From assembly GCF_000017205.1 (NCBI RefSeq), contig NC_009656.1:5820501-5884500 (forward strand): 64,000 nt of DNA, given 5' to 3'. How positions within the stretch are numbered: the first letter of the stretch is position 1; the number at the start of each line of letters is the position of its first letter. This document shows, piece after piece, positions 37,767 to 47,329 of this stretch. The notes below the pieces were generated by a model. It did no database searches and was not told the origin of the DNA. It was given only the letters and a program-made list of their open reading frames with translations. The translations under genes and the position numbers were made by a program. Source of the DNA: Pseudomonas paraeruginosa PA7. GTDB lineage: Bacteria; Pseudomonadota; Gammaproteobacteria; Pseudomonadales; Pseudomonadaceae.

Positions 37767-39308
37767 GTGACCCGGCCCACGTCCGTCAAGCCCGACAATT
37801 TCTTTCTCCTGCTGTATCGCGCCTTGCGCCAGCGCCGTGTCCCGATCGCCCTGCGGCTCGCCAGCCACAGCCTGATTCTGGTGGCCCTGGCCCTGCTCAT
37901 TTATGCCTGGGTCATGGGCATGCAGTTCCGCCAGGCCATGCAGCAGCAGGCCGACGCCCTGGGCCAGAGCCTGATCACCCAGACCGCCGCCTCCGCCACC
38001 GAGCTGCTGGTCTCCAACGACATCCTCAGTCTCAACGTGCTGCTCAACAACCTGGTGAAGAACCCGCTGGTGGCCCACGCGGCGATCTACAGCGTCGACC
38101 AACGCATCCTCGCCGAGGCCGGCAGCCGTCCGAAGCAGAGCCTGCTGGGTGCCACCGAAGGACTCTACTCGACACCGATCACCTTCCAGGAAGTGATCGC
38201 CGGGCACCTGCGCATCAGCCTGGACATGCAGCAGTTCCAGCAACCGATGATGATCAGCCTGCAGAGCATGGGACTGATCAGCCTGATCCTGCTGATCCTC
38301 GCGCTGTATTTCAGCCTGCGCCTGGGCCGGCAGATTTCCACGCCCTTGTTGCAATTGCGGGTCTGGCTGCGCGATCCGGACAACCCGGCGCCCGGCGCCG
38401 AGCTGCAGAACGAGCTGGGCGATCTGGCCCGCGACCTGGAAGAGCGCCTGGTGCCGGAAAAACCACCGGCGCCGGAGCCGGAAGAAGCGCCGCTGCCGCA
38501 GAACTTCGACGACATCCTGCTGGAGGACGACGAGGCCGACCTGCGCAGCCGCAAGGTCGAGGCCTCGGCCTTCGAGGAAGACGACATCCCGCTGGGCGAC
38601 GGCCTGCTCGACGACAGCAAGCCGGTGGAGTTCACCTCTATCGACGAAGACCCGCTGGACCAGGACGCCTTCGATGAAACCGACGACGCAAGCGCCGGAC
38701 AGCCCGCCGCGACGCCGAGCGCCCCGCGCGAGCCGCAGCGTAGCGCCGTGCTGGCGATCCAGCTCGGCGCCCAGGAACAGTTGCGCCGCCTGCCGCGCAG
38801 CCGCCTGGTGGACCTGCTGCAACGTTATCGCGATTGCCTGGAGCAGGCCGCCCGCCAGTACAAGGGCAGCCTGCACACCCTCAGCGACGGCGGCAGCCTG
38901 ATCCTCTTCCACAGCCGCGACAACCGCGCCGACTACCTGACCAACGCGCTCTGCTGCGGCGAGCTGATGCGCGCCCTCGGCCATGCCCTGCAGATCGAGG
39001 TCGCCGACAGCGGCATCACCCTGCAACTGCAGTTGGGCCTGAGCCTCGGCGAGGATCTCAGCGAACTGAGCCAGGCCGACCTGCTGCTCAACGAGACCGT
39101 GCAGAACGCCCTCGCCCTCAACCAGCACAGCCGCAACCTGCTGCTGGTGGAGCGCAGCATCGCCGACGACGCCGTGCTCCGCGAACGAGCGCGTATCCGC
39201 GCCATCGCCAGCCCTGAAGGCGCCTGCTGCGTGGAGCGCCTGCTCGAGCCCTACCCGTCGATGCTCGAGCGCCAGCTGGCGCGCATGCACGACCGCGTCC
39301 GTCCGTGA
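37767..39308 (+). CDS. Smp/YtjB-like (AhpA-type) membrane protein
   Basis: Start is GTG at 37767, giving 513 residues. Two hydrophobic segments (about 30-52 and 178-200) flank a periplasmic domain of some 125 residues; the C-terminal half is cytoplasmic with an acidic low-complexity stretch (about 230-320) and a domain resembling an adenylate/guanylate-cyclase fold (HTLSDGGSLILFHS). Proteins of this kind lie beside serB in many gammaproteobacteria. The function is not established. Four bases overlap the next gene (GTGA). Confidence 0.7.
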   Translation: MTRPTSVKPDNFFLLLYRALRQRRVPIALRLASHSLILVALALLIYAWVMGMQFRQAMQQQADALGQSLITQTAASATELLVSNDILSLNVLLNNLVKNPLVAHAAIYSVDQRILAEAGSRPKQSLLGATEGLYSTPITFQEVIAGHLRISLDMQQFQQPMMISLQSMGLISLILLILALYFSLRLGRQISTPLLQLRVWLRDPDNPAPGAELQNELGDLARDLEERLVPEKPPAPEPEEAPLPQNFDDILLEDDEADLRSRKVEASAFEEDDIPLGDGLLDDSKPVEFTSIDEDPLDQDAFDETDDASAGQPAATPSAPREPQRSAVLAIQLGAQEQLRRLPRSRLVDLLQRYRDCLEQAARQYKGSLHTLSDGGSLILFHSRDNRADYLTNALCCGELMRALGHALQIEVADSGITLQLQLGLSLGEDLSELSQADLLLNETVQNALALNQHSRNLLLVERSIADDAVLRERARIRAIASPEGACCVERLLEPYPSMLERQLARMHDRVRP

Positions 39309-39844
39309 CCACCCTGATCACCCACCCGCTGCCGGTCCTGGCAGTGGGGCTGGCGCTCGGCAGCCGGGCGATTCCAGCGCGCCTGTTGCTGGCCGGCATG
39401 CTCGCCGCCTGCCTGCCGGACTTCGACGTGGTCGCCTTCAAGCTCGGCATCGCCTACCACGACGCCTTCGGCCACCGCGGCTTCAGTCACTCGCTGCTGT
39501 TCGCCGCGCTCCTCGGCATGTTCGCCGCTCTTGCCTGCCGGCCGCTGCACAGCGGCCCGCTGAAGGCCGGCCTGTGGGTAGCCCTGGCCACCGCCTCGCA
39601 CAGCCTGCTGGACGCGATGACCAACGGCGGCCTGGGCGTCGCCTGGTTCTGGCCGTGGAGCGATAGTCGCTACTTCATGCCCTTCCATCCGATCGCCGTG
39701 TCGCCCATCGGCCTGTCGCGCTTCCTCAGCGAACGCGGATTGCTGGTACTGCAATCGGAGGCGCGCTGGGTCTGGCTGCCATGCCTGGGCGTGGCGCTCG
39801 CCGGGGCAGGCCTGCGTGCCTTGTTGCGACGCCGCCCGGACTGA
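39305..39844 (+). CDS. YdjM-like (DUF457) inner-membrane metal-dependent hydrolase
   Basis: A 179-residue membrane protein starting at GTG 39305. Conserved His/Asp motifs PDFDVVAF, HRGFSHS and ASHSLLDAMTNGG match the DUF457/YdjM family of predicted metal-dependent hydrolases. Four or five membrane segments are predicted. In E. coli YdjM is LexA-controlled; no LexA box is seen here. Probably one transcript with the Smp-like gene. Confidence 0.8.
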   Translation: MTTLITHPLPVLAVGLALGSRAIPARLLLAGMLAACLPDFDVVAFKLGIAYHDAFGHRGFSHSLLFAALLGMFAALACRPLHSGPLKAGLWVALATASHSLLDAMTNGGLGVAWFWPWSDSRYFMPFHPIAVSPIGLSRFLSERGLLVLQSEARWVWLPCLGVALAGAGLRALLRRRPD

Positions 39845-39851
39845 CGAAACG

Positions 39852-39880
39852 AAAAAGCCCCGCTTCGGCGGGGCTCTTTT
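39852..39880. terminator. Bidirectional rho-independent terminator
   Basis: agccccgc and gcggggct with a stable TTCG tetraloop; five A precede and CTTTTC follows, so it can end transcription on both strands between the YdjM-like gene and the convergent lipoprotein gene. Confidence 0.88.
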
Positions 39881-39898
39881 CTGGTCGGCTATCGACAA

Positions 39899-40609
39899 TC
39901 AGAACCGATAGACCTCGGCATCGGTGCGAATCGGCACCACCAGCGGCATTTTCGGACCTTCCTCTTCCTTGGCCTTCGGCTTGGCCGCCGGCTTGCGCGC
40001 GGTCGCCGGCGGCGGCGCCTCGGCGGCCACGGCGATCGGCTTGACGTCCTTGGCCAACTGCGCCGCCAGGCGCTTGAGCAGGTCGCTCTGGGCACGGATC
40101 TGGTCGCCGATGCTGCCCTGGTGCTGCTCCTCCTCATGGAACACCCGGCTGTCCTTCAGGTCGCCCTTCTGGTCCAGCAGGCGCCAGCGCGCCTCGATCA
40201 CCGCTGGCTGCTTGGGGCCGGAGTCGAGCCGGCTGATGGTCAGCATCACCTGCACCTGCGGGGTGAAGCCGGGCTTCTCCGGGAACAGCGCCAGGCGGCT
40301 GCTGCCCAGCTCGCTGGACATCTGCCGCAGCAGTTGCTGGCTGACATTGGTCTCCAGGTTGCCCGCCCAGCGCGCCTCGGTGGACAGGCTGAGAATGCCG
40401 TCGGCCTGGCGCTGCACCATCACATCGCGCTTGAGATAGTCAGCCAGTTGTACCGGGCCGAGCAGGACAGCCGCACCGCCATCCTTTTTCGGAACCGCGG
40501 CGGCACCGACGTCCAGCTGGTAGAGCTGGGCCGGCGGATTGACCGCACAACCCGCCAGCCCGAGCAGGCTGACGAGGGAAAGACATGCGAAGACGCGCCA
40601 CGCGCTCAT
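39899..40609 (-). CDS. PqiC-like ABC-transport auxiliary lipoprotein
   Basis: A 236-residue lipoprotein from MSAWRVFACLSLVSLLGLAGC: lipobox LAGC with C21. The ABC_trans_aux domain (DUF330/PqiC) includes QLYQLD and VQLADYLKRDVMVQR, and the C-terminal tail is Ala/Lys/Pro-rich. Relatives bridge the periplasm in lipid transport systems with PqiAB or MlaD-type proteins; no such partner lies near. It appears to follow parC on the same strand after a structured gap. Confidence 0.8.
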   Translation of the reverse strand: MSAWRVFACLSLVSLLGLAGCAVNPPAQLYQLDVGAAAVPKKDGGAAVLLGPVQLADYLKRDVMVQRQADGILSLSTEARWAGNLETNVSQQLLRQMSSELGSSRLALFPEKPGFTPQVQVMLTISRLDSGPKQPAVIEARWRLLDQKGDLKDSRVFHEEEQHQGSIGDQIRAQSDLLKRLAAQLAKDVKPIAVAAEAPPPATARKPAAKPKAKEEEGPKMPLVVPIRTDAEVYRF

Positions 40610-40749
40610 CGAGAACCACCGTATTTCGCCGAAGTTCGGCACTACTGATGCAAGACTTGAATTCTACTGGCCACCCGCCATCGGAAACGGCGACCGAAGG
40701 GGCGTATCATCCCTTAACCAGCGCCATAGCTCCAGAGGCAGAGCGTATT

Positions 40750-40850
40750 CCGAAACCGGTTTCGGACCACCTGCCTCAGGGGAAAACCTGGCGAAACCGG
40801 CCAGGAGGATGACATTTTCCCGCCGAGGCGGCCTCGGAAGAGGCCGCTTT
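40750..40850 (+). ncRNA. Candidate structured RNA in the parC-lipoprotein gap
   Basis: Three hairpins in a row: the perfect palindrome ccgaaaccggtttcgg (40750-40765), cctggc/gccagg (40787-40805), and gcggcctc/gaggccgc with a GGAA loop (40828-40847) followed on the plus strand by TTTC. The last resembles a weak terminator. The two flanking genes run on the other strand, so a plus-strand product would be a small RNA; on the minus strand it would be parC 3' structure. No convincing promoter found. Confidence 0.3.
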
Positions 40851-40900
40851 CACCGTCCCTTGCGGGCATGCGGGAAATCGGAAGCCGGTAACGGCTCGTT

Positions 40901-43165
40901 TCAATCCTGCGACGGAATGTCCACCAGCAGGCTGTCGACACGCTGGAATCCACGCGGCAGCTTGTTACCCCTGCGGCCGCGCTCCCCCTTGTAGTGCTCC
41001 AGGTCATCGCCCTTGAGCGAAAGGGTACGCTTTCCGGCCTGCAGGACCAACGTCGCCCCGGCTGGCAGAACTGCCAGGTCGGTGAGGTACTCCTCGCGGC
41101 TGGCCACCCGTTCGCCAGGGATGCCGATGATCTTGTTGCCCTTGCCCTTGCCTAGCTGGGGCAGGTCCGAGACCTTGAACAATAGCAGACGCCCCTCCGT
41201 CGTCACGGCCGCCAGCCAATCCTGTTCCACGTCGCGCACCGGACGCGGGGCCACCACGGCGGCGCCGTTGGGCAGGCTGAGCAGGGCCTTGCCGGCCTTG
41301 TTCTTGGCCTGCAGGTCCTCGCCCTTGACCACGAAGCCATAGCCGGCGTCGGAGGCGATCACGTACAGCGCATCGTCGTCCGGCAGCAGCACGCATTCGA
41401 AGCTGGCCCCCGGCGGCGGCGTCAGGCGTCCGCTGAGCGGCTCGCCCTGACCACGCGCGGACGGCAGGCTGTGGGCCGGCAGCGAGTAGCTGCGCCCGGT
41501 GGAGTCGATGAATACCGCATACTGGTTCGAGCGTCCCGGCGCGGCGGCCTTGAAACCGTCGCCGGCCTTGTAGGAGAGACCGGCAGCGTCGATGTCGTGG
41601 CCCTTGGCGCAACGCACCCAGCCTTTTTCCGAGAGCACCACGGTCACCGGTTCGGTGGGCATCAGCTCGGTTTCCGACAGCGCGCGGGCCTCGGCGCGGG
41701 CGACGATCGGCGAACGGCGGTCGTCGCCGTAGGTCTCGGCGTCCTTGATCAGTTCCTCGCGCACCAGCTTCTTCAGCTTGGCCTCGCTGCCGAGCAGGGT
41801 CTGCAGGCGCTTCTGCTCCTTCAGCAACTCTTCCTGCTCGCCGCGGATCTTCATCTCTTCCAGGCGCGCCAACTGGCGCAGGCGGGTGTCGAGGATGTAG
41901 TCGGCCTGCACCTCGCTGAGTTCGAAGCGCTCCATCAGCACCGCCTTGGGCTGGTCCTCGGTGCGGATGATGTGGATCACCTCGTCGAGGTTGAGGAAGG
42001 CGATCAGCAAGCCATCCAGCAGATGCAGGCGGCGCTCGACCTTGTCCAGGCGGAACTGCAAGCGTCGACGCACGGTGCCGATGCGGTACTGCAGCCACTC
42101 CGAGAGCAACTGGCGCAGGTCCTTGACCTGCGGCTTGCCGTCGAGACCGATGATGTTCAGGTTGACCCGGTAGGTGGTCTCCAGGTCGGTGGTGGCGAAC
42201 AGGTGGGTCATCAGCTCCTCGACATCGACCCGGTTCGAACGCGGGATGATGACGATGCGGGTCGGGTTCTCGTGATCCGACTCGTCGCGCAGGTCGGCCA
42301 CCATCGGCAGCTTCTTCGCCTGCATCTGCCCGGCGATCTGTTCCAGCACCTTGGAACCGGACACCTGGTGCGGCAGGGCATGGATGACGATGTCGCCGTC
42401 CTCGACGCGGTACACTGCGCGCATGCGCACCGAACCGCGGCCGGTCTCGTAGACCTTCTGCAGGTCGGCGCGCGGGGTGATGATCTCGGCTTCGGTGGGG
42501 AAGTCCGGGCCCGGCACGTGTTCGCACAACTCGGCGACCGTCGCGCCCGGCTGGTCGAGCAGGCGCACGCAGGCCGACGCGACTTCCCGCAGGTTGTGCG
42601 GCGGCACGTCGGTGGCCATGCCCACGGCGATCCCGGTGGTGCCGTTGAGCAGCAGGTTGGGCAGGCGCGCCGGCAGCACGGCCGGCTCGTCGAGGGTGCC
42701 GTCGAAGTTCGGCACCCAGTCCACCGTGCCCTGTCCCAGTTCGCTGAGCAGTACCTCGGAGTAGCGCGACAGGCGCGCCTCGGTGTAGCGCATCGCGGCG
42801 AACGACTTCGGATCGTCCGGCGCGCCCCAGTTGCCCTGGCCGTCCACCAGCGGATAGCGGTAGGAGAACGGCTGCGCCATCAGCACCATGGCCTCGTAGC
42901 AGGCCAAATCGCCATGCGGGTGGAACTTGCCGAGCACGTCGCCGACGGTGCGCGCCGACTTCTTGTGCTTGGAGTCGGCGTCCAGACCCAGTTCGCTCAT
43001 GGCGTAGACGATGCGCCGCTGCACCGGCTTCAGCCCGTCGCCGATGTGCGGCAGGGCGCGGTCCATGATCACGTACATGGAGTAGTTCAGATAGGCCTGT
43101 TCGGTGAACTCGGCCAACGACCGGCGTTCGACCCCTTCCAGGCTCAGATCGAGGGATTCGCTCAT
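40901..43165 (-). CDS. parC: Topoisomerase IV subunit A, with S87L substitution
   Basis: DNA-cleaving subunit of topoisomerase IV that decatenates daughter chromosomes. 754 residues, normal length, with the catalytic region [15 protein letters not shown]. The quinolone-resistance determining region reads [13 protein letters not shown]; residue 87 is Leu (codon TTG at 42905-42907) where wild-type P. aeruginosa has Ser. This is the S87L substitution known from fluoroquinolone-resistant isolates; E91 is unchanged. It lies 7 bases after the aspartic-protease gene. Confidence 0.97.
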   Translation of the reverse strand: MSESLDLSLEGVERRSLAEFTEQAYLNYSMYVIMDRALPHIGDGLKPVQRRIVYAMSELGLDADSKHKKSARTVGDVLGKFHPHGDLACYEAMVLMAQPFSYRYPLVDGQGNWGAPDDPKSFAAMRYTEARLSRYSEVLLSELGQGTVDWVPNFDGTLDEPAVLPARLPNLLLNGTTGIAVGMATDVPPHNLREVASACVRLLDQPGATVAELCEHVPGPDFPTEAEIITPRADLQKVYETGRGSVRMRAVYRVEDGDIVIHALPHQVSGSKVLEQIAGQMQAKKLPMVADLRDESDHENPTRIVIIPRSNRVDVEELMTHLFATTDLETTYRVNLNIIGLDGKPQVKDLRQLLSEWLQYRIGTVRRRLQFRLDKVERRLHLLDGLLIAFLNLDEVIHIIRTEDQPKAVLMERFELSEVQADYILDTRLRQLARLEEMKIRGEQEELLKEQKRLQTLLGSEAKLKKLVREELIKDAETYGDDRRSPIVARAEARALSETELMPTEPVTVVLSEKGWVRCAKGHDIDAAGLSYKAGDGFKAAAPGRSNQYAVFIDSTGRSYSLPAHSLPSARGQGEPLSGRLTPPPGASFECVLLPDDDALYVIASDAGYGFVVKGEDLQAKNKAGKALLSLPNGAAVVAPRPVRDVEQDWLAAVTTEGRLLLFKVSDLPQLGKGKGNKIIGIPGERVASREEYLTDLAVLPAGATLVLQAGKRTLSLKGDDLEHYKGERGRRGNKLPRGFQRVDSLLVDIPSQD

Positions 43166-43172
43166 GCGTGCC

Positions 43173-43697
43173 TCACGGAGAAATGTTTTGGCGCAGCACC
43201 AGGGTGCCGTCGCGCTGGGTGAATTCGAGTTGTTTCAGGGCGCTCATGCCGAGCAGCACCTCATCGCCGTCCATGCCCGGCACGATCAGCGCCGCGACCC
43301 CGGACAGGCGGATATCGCCGAGTTGCAGCCGGTCCAGCCGTGTGCGCCAGCCCGTCGCGCGGCCGTTGGCCGTGCTCAGGGTGATCGGCGCGCCGCGCTC
43401 GAGCGCGAGTCGTTCCGCCAGGGCTTGTGGCACCGCCACCTGGGTCGCCCCGGTATCGAGCAGGAAGGTCACGGCCTCGCCGTTGACCTGCCCGTTCAAC
43501 AGGTAATGGCCCTGGCGGCTGCTGGCCAGGCGCAGCTCGACGTAACCGTCGCCATGGATCGACTGCGGCGCCTGGTTCGGGTTGCGCTGGCGGTCTTCCC
43601 AGAGCCCGAAATAGCGCGTCGCCAACGCCAGCCCGGCGATCCAGGCCAGCACCAGCATGATCCGTCCCAGCCGCTGGCCGGGCGCGCCTTGCCTCAC
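43173..43697 (-). CDS. Retropepsin-like aspartic protease, membrane-anchored
   Basis: A 174-residue protein with one N-terminal membrane helix ([18 protein letters not shown]) and a clan AA aspartic protease domain with the active-site triad DTGAT and the hydrophobic-Gly motif (LLGMSAL). Such TIGR02281-type proteins are probably periplasmic and active as dimers. It starts at GTG 43697, overlapping the preceding stop as GTGA, and lies 7 bases before parC. The substrate is unknown. Confidence 0.85.
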   Translation of the reverse strand: MRQGAPGQRLGRIMLVLAWIAGLALATRYFGLWEDRQRNPNQAPQSIHGDGYVELRLASSRQGHYLLNGQVNGEAVTFLLDTGATQVAVPQALAERLALERGAPITLSTANGRATGWRTRLDRLQLGDIRLSGVAALIVPGMDGDEVLLGMSALKQLEFTQRDGTLVLRQNISP

Positions 43698-44704
43698 TTG
43701 TCGCCCAACCAGCCGCCGGCGGGCGCGGCGAAGCGCAGGACGAACGGCCGCACATCGCCATCGGCGCGCGCGTGGTCGCCATTGTCGATGCCCAGCCAGG
43801 CGCCCTTGTCATCCAGGGCCAGGGCTTCGGCCACCCCGTAGGGCAGTTCGTAGCGACGCTCGGGCGCCAGCACTGCCGAGGCGAACGACCAGCAGCGCTC
43901 GACCCTGGCCTGGGCCGGGTCGCGACGGCAGATCTGGTGCGCCAGGCGCTCCAGGGTGAACAGCTTGCCCTGATAGAAGGCCAGGTCGGAAAAATCCTTC
44001 GGCAACTTGCGCTCACTGCCCAGTTCCGGCGGCGGGTCGATCCTGCCGCCCTCGGCGAGCAGCACGCAGCTCCCCTCGCAGCGCCAGGCGCTGTTGTTCC
44101 GGTGGGCCACCAGCAGGCCACGGCGCTCGCGCTCGGCAGCCAGCCACAGGCGCTTGCCGTCAGGGTCGATGGCGATGCCTTCGAACAGGGCGTTGAAGTT
44201 CATCAGCATGCCGCTGGCGCGCGCCTGGGTCAGCAGGCCAGGCGGCAGGCGCAGCCAGTTCGGCGCGCCGCTGACCGGCAGTTGCAGGACCGCGGCGTGC
44301 GCCTCGCTGACCAGGTAGCGGTTGCCGGCAGCGTCGCAGGCGATGCCCTCGAAGTCGAGGTTGCCGCCGCGCACCAGGCCGCTGAGCCAGACCCGCGTGC
44401 TCATGCCCCAGGGCAGGCCGCTGCCCGGCGGCGTCGGGGCGATGAAGTGCTCGGCCTCGGCCTGCCAGGGCTGGTTGGAGCCCTCGGGCGACGGCTGCAG
44501 GCGATACAGGCGATCGTCGTCGCGGTCGGAGACGGTCCACAGCGCATTGCCGCACCAGGCCAACCCGGACAGGTTGCCGCCGCGCATGCCCTCCACGGCG
44601 TGCTCGGAAATGAAGCTCAGCGCCGCCGGCACCGGCGGCGCTACCGGCTCGGCCGCCTGGGCCAGGCCGCCACACAGGCCGAGGACAGCCAGAAAGCGGC
44701 GCAT
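43694..44704 (-). CDS. Exported phytase-type esterase-like protein
   Basis: 336 residues with a signal peptide (MRRFLAVLGLCGGLAQA). The rest fits the esterase-like activity of phytase family (six-bladed beta-propeller), with GNLSGLAWCGNALWTVSDRDDDRLYRL, LDFEGIACD and ALFEGIAIDPDG. The start shares one base with the parE stop (TGATG). Substrate unknown. Between parE and the protease gene in one operon. Confidence 0.82.
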   Translation of the reverse strand: MRRFLAVLGLCGGLAQAAEPVAPPVPAALSFISEHAVEGMRGGNLSGLAWCGNALWTVSDRDDDRLYRLQPSPEGSNQPWQAEAEHFIAPTPPGSGLPWGMSTRVWLSGLVRGGNLDFEGIACDAAGNRYLVSEAHAAVLQLPVSGAPNWLRLPPGLLTQARASGMLMNFNALFEGIAIDPDGKRLWLAAERERRGLLVAHRNNSAWRCEGSCVLLAEGGRIDPPPELGSERKLPKDFSDLAFYQGKLFTLERLAHQICRRDPAQARVERCWSFASAVLAPERRYELPYGVAEALALDDKGAWLGIDNGDHARADGDVRPFVLRFAAPAGGWLGDK

Positions 44705-46593
44705 CAGACCAGCACCTCGGCCAGGTTGCCCTTGCTTTCCAGCCACGACTTGCGGTCGCCGGCGCGCTTCTTGGCCAGCAGCATGTCCATGATCTCCAGG
44801 GTACCGGTGGCGTCCTCCAGGGTGAGCTGGACCAGCCGCCGGGTATTCGGATCCATGGTGGTCTCGCGCAGTTGCAACGGATTCATTTCGCCAAGGCCCT
44901 TGAAGCGGGTGACCTGCGGCTTGCCGCGCTTCTTCTCGGCGGCCAGGCGCTCGAGGATGCCGTCGCGCTCGGCTTCGTCGAGGGCGTAGTAGATGTCCTT
45001 GCCCAGGTCGATGCGGTACAGCGGCGGCATCGCCACGTAGACATGGCCGGCTTCCACCAACGGGCGGAAATGGCGGACGAACAGCGCGCAGAGCAGCGTG
45101 GCGATGTGCAGGCCGTCGGAGTCGGCATCGGCGAGGATGCAGATCTTGCCGTAGCGCAGCTGGGCCAGGTCGCTGGCACCCGGATCGACGCCGATGGCCA
45201 CCGCGATGTCGTGGACCTCCTGGCTGGCGAGCACTTCGCCGCCATCGACTTCCCAGGTGTTCAGGATCTTCCCGCGCAGCGGCATGATCGCCTGGAACTC
45301 CTTGTCCCGCGCCTGCTTCGCCGAGCCGCCGGCGGAGTCGCCCTCGACCAGGAACAGTTCCGCGCGCATCGGTTCCTGTCCGGCGCAGTCGGCCAGTTTG
45401 CCGGGCAGCGCCGGCCCCTGGGTGATCTTCTTGCGCTCGACCTTCTTGCCCGCCTTGAGGCGCCGGCCGGCGTTGCTGATCGCCAGTTCCGCCAATTGCA
45501 GGCCGATCTCGGCGTGCTCGTTGAGCCACAGGCTGAAGGCATCCTTCACCACGCCCGAGACGAACGCCGCCGCCTCGCGGGACGACAGGCGTTCCTTGGT
45601 CTGCCCGGAGAACTGCGGCTCCTGCATCTTCATCGAGAGCACGAAGGCGATCCGTTCCCAGACGTCCTCGGGCGCCAGCTTGACCCCGCGCGGCAGCAGG
45701 TTGCGGAACTCGCAGAACTCGCGCATGGCGTCGAGCAGGCCCTGGCGCAGGCCGTTCACGTGGGTGCCGCCCTGGGCCGTGGGAATCAGGTTGACGTAGC
45801 TTTCCTGCACCGACTCGCCGCCCTCGGGCAGCCACAGCAGGGCCCAGCTCACCGCCTCCTTGGAACCCTCGAGGTTGCCGCAGAAGGGTTCGTCGGGCAG
45901 GCGCGGCAGTTCGGCGACCGCGTCGGTCAGGTAGGAGCGCAGGCCGTCCTCGAAGTGCCACTCGACGCGCTCGCCGGTGTTCTTGTCCTCGAACACCACG
46001 CTCAGGCCCGGGCACAGCACCGCCTTGGCCTTGAGCACATGCTTGAGGCGGCTGACCGAGAACTTCGCCGAATCGAAATACTTGGGATCCGGCCAGAAAT
46101 GCACGCTGGTACCGGTATTGCGCCTGCCGACCGTGCCGATGACTTCCAGGTCGGTGTCCTTGAAGCCGTCGGCGAAGGTCATGCGGTATTCGTTGGCGTC
46201 ACGCTTGACGCGCACCTCGACCCGGGTCGAGAGCGCGTTCACCACCGAGATGCCGACCCCGTGCAGGCCGCCGGAGAACTGGTAGTTCTTGTTCGAGAAC
46301 TTGCCGCCGGCGTGCAGCTTGGTAAGGATCAGCTCGACGCCCGGCACGCCCTCTTCCGGATGGATGTCCACCGGCATGCCGCGGCCATCGTCGATGACCT
46401 CCAGCGAGTTGTCCTGGTGCAGGATCACCTGCACGCTCTTGGCGTGGCCGGCCAGGGCTTCGTCGACGCTGTTGTCGATGACTTCCTGGGCCAGGTGGTT
46501 GGGACGGGTGGTGTCGGTGTACATCCCCGGGCGCTTGCGCACCGGGTCGAGGCCGGAGAGGACTTCGATGGCGTCTGCGTTGTAGGTAGCCAT
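44704..46593 (-). CDS. parE: Topoisomerase IV subunit B
   Basis: ATPase subunit of topoisomerase IV, 629 residues. GHKL ATPase motifs EVIDNSVDEAL, DDGRGMPV and GGLHGVGISVVN, then the TOPRIM domain with EGDSAGG and DADSDG. I see no obvious change in its QRDR around EGDSAGG and PLRGKILN, but I cannot align the whole protein. It follows yqiA after 11 bases. Confidence 0.97.
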   Translation of the reverse strand: MATYNADAIEVLSGLDPVRKRPGMYTDTTRPNHLAQEVIDNSVDEALAGHAKSVQVILHQDNSLEVIDDGRGMPVDIHPEEGVPGVELILTKLHAGGKFSNKNYQFSGGLHGVGISVVNALSTRVEVRVKRDANEYRMTFADGFKDTDLEVIGTVGRRNTGTSVHFWPDPKYFDSAKFSVSRLKHVLKAKAVLCPGLSVVFEDKNTGERVEWHFEDGLRSYLTDAVAELPRLPDEPFCGNLEGSKEAVSWALLWLPEGGESVQESYVNLIPTAQGGTHVNGLRQGLLDAMREFCEFRNLLPRGVKLAPEDVWERIAFVLSMKMQEPQFSGQTKERLSSREAAAFVSGVVKDAFSLWLNEHAEIGLQLAELAISNAGRRLKAGKKVERKKITQGPALPGKLADCAGQEPMRAELFLVEGDSAGGSAKQARDKEFQAIMPLRGKILNTWEVDGGEVLASQEVHDIAVAIGVDPGASDLAQLRYGKICILADADSDGLHIATLLCALFVRHFRPLVEAGHVYVAMPPLYRIDLGKDIYYALDEAERDGILERLAAEKKRGKPQVTRFKGLGEMNPLQLRETTMDPNTRRLVQLTLEDATGTLEIMDMLLAKKRAGDRKSWLESKGNLAEVLV

Positions 46594-46604
46594 GGGGTCT
46601 CTAT

Positions 46605-47225
46605 TCAGTCAAAAGTCGAAAAATCGGTATCGCGCCACAGCGCCGACGGATAGCCGGCGAACGCCAGCAGCGCCGGCAGGTGCCGGGCGAAGCCCTGGAA
46701 GCCGTGGTCGCCGCCGGCCTGGATGCGCAGCGCGCAGGCCCGGTAGAAAGCCTGCGCGGCGCGGTAGTCAAGGGTTTCGTCAGCGGTCTGCAGCCACACC
46801 TGGTAGCGCTCGGGGTGTTGCAATTGCGTGACCTCCAGCTCGGCCAGGGCCGCCACGTGGTCCTCGGTGAGCTCCCAGGTCTCGCCGCTGTAGTGATTGG
46901 TCTGCGGCCCCAGGTAACCGTCGAAGGAGCGGTGCGGGAGGACCGCCGGGTTGACCAGGATCGCCGCCAGGCCGTGGCGCTCCGCCAGGTGGGTCGCATA
47001 GTAGCCACCCAGGGAGCTGCCGACCAGCACCGGCCTGCCGAGTTCGGCGATGGCCCGCTCCAACTGGGCGATCGCCTGCCGCGGATGATGGTGCAGGCCC
47101 GGAACGCGCAGGCCGCCGGCCAGGCCCAGGTGACCGAAGACCGCCTGCAACTGGCGCGCCTTGTGCGACTCGGGCGAACTGTTGAAGCCGTGGATATACA
47201 GCAGGGATGGACGGGGCGCGGTCAT
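46605..47225 (-). CDS. yqiA: YqiA-type esterase
   Basis: Small alpha/beta hydrolase of 206 residues: oxyanion motif YIHGFNSSPESHKA, nucleophile elbow GSSLGGYYAT, and late His in GGDHGFQGF. Homologous to E. coli YqiA, which hydrolyses palmitoyl-CoA and p-nitrophenyl esters. Located between cpdA and parE as in E. coli. Confidence 0.9.
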   Translation of the reverse strand: MTAPRPSLLYIHGFNSSPESHKARQLQAVFGHLGLAGGLRVPGLHHHPRQAIAQLERAIAELGRPVLVGSSLGGYYATHLAERHGLAAILVNPAVLPHRSFDGYLGPQTNHYSGETWELTEDHVAALAELEVTQLQHPERYQVWLQTADETLDYRAAQAFYRACALRIQAGGDHGFQGFARHLPALLAFAGYPSALWRDTDFSTFD

Positions 47226-47329
47226 CGGGAACGGGCTAATGGGCTTCGACTCGGAAGGGGAAAGCCGAACGGTACCAGCTTCCAGGCGTCATCTTCCAGC
47301 CTGTGCGCCGATCGGCAGCGGCGCGCCCG

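Noticed and set aside
40643-40749. Search for a missing gene between the lipoprotein gene and parC
   Set aside because: No open frame with codon bias or ribosome-binding site; only the hairpins further along stand out.
43694-46015. A 773-codon frame apparently fusing a new N-terminus to the esterase-like protein
   Set aside because: The first 430 codons read parE in the wrong frame. The real protein starts at 44704 with a signal peptide.
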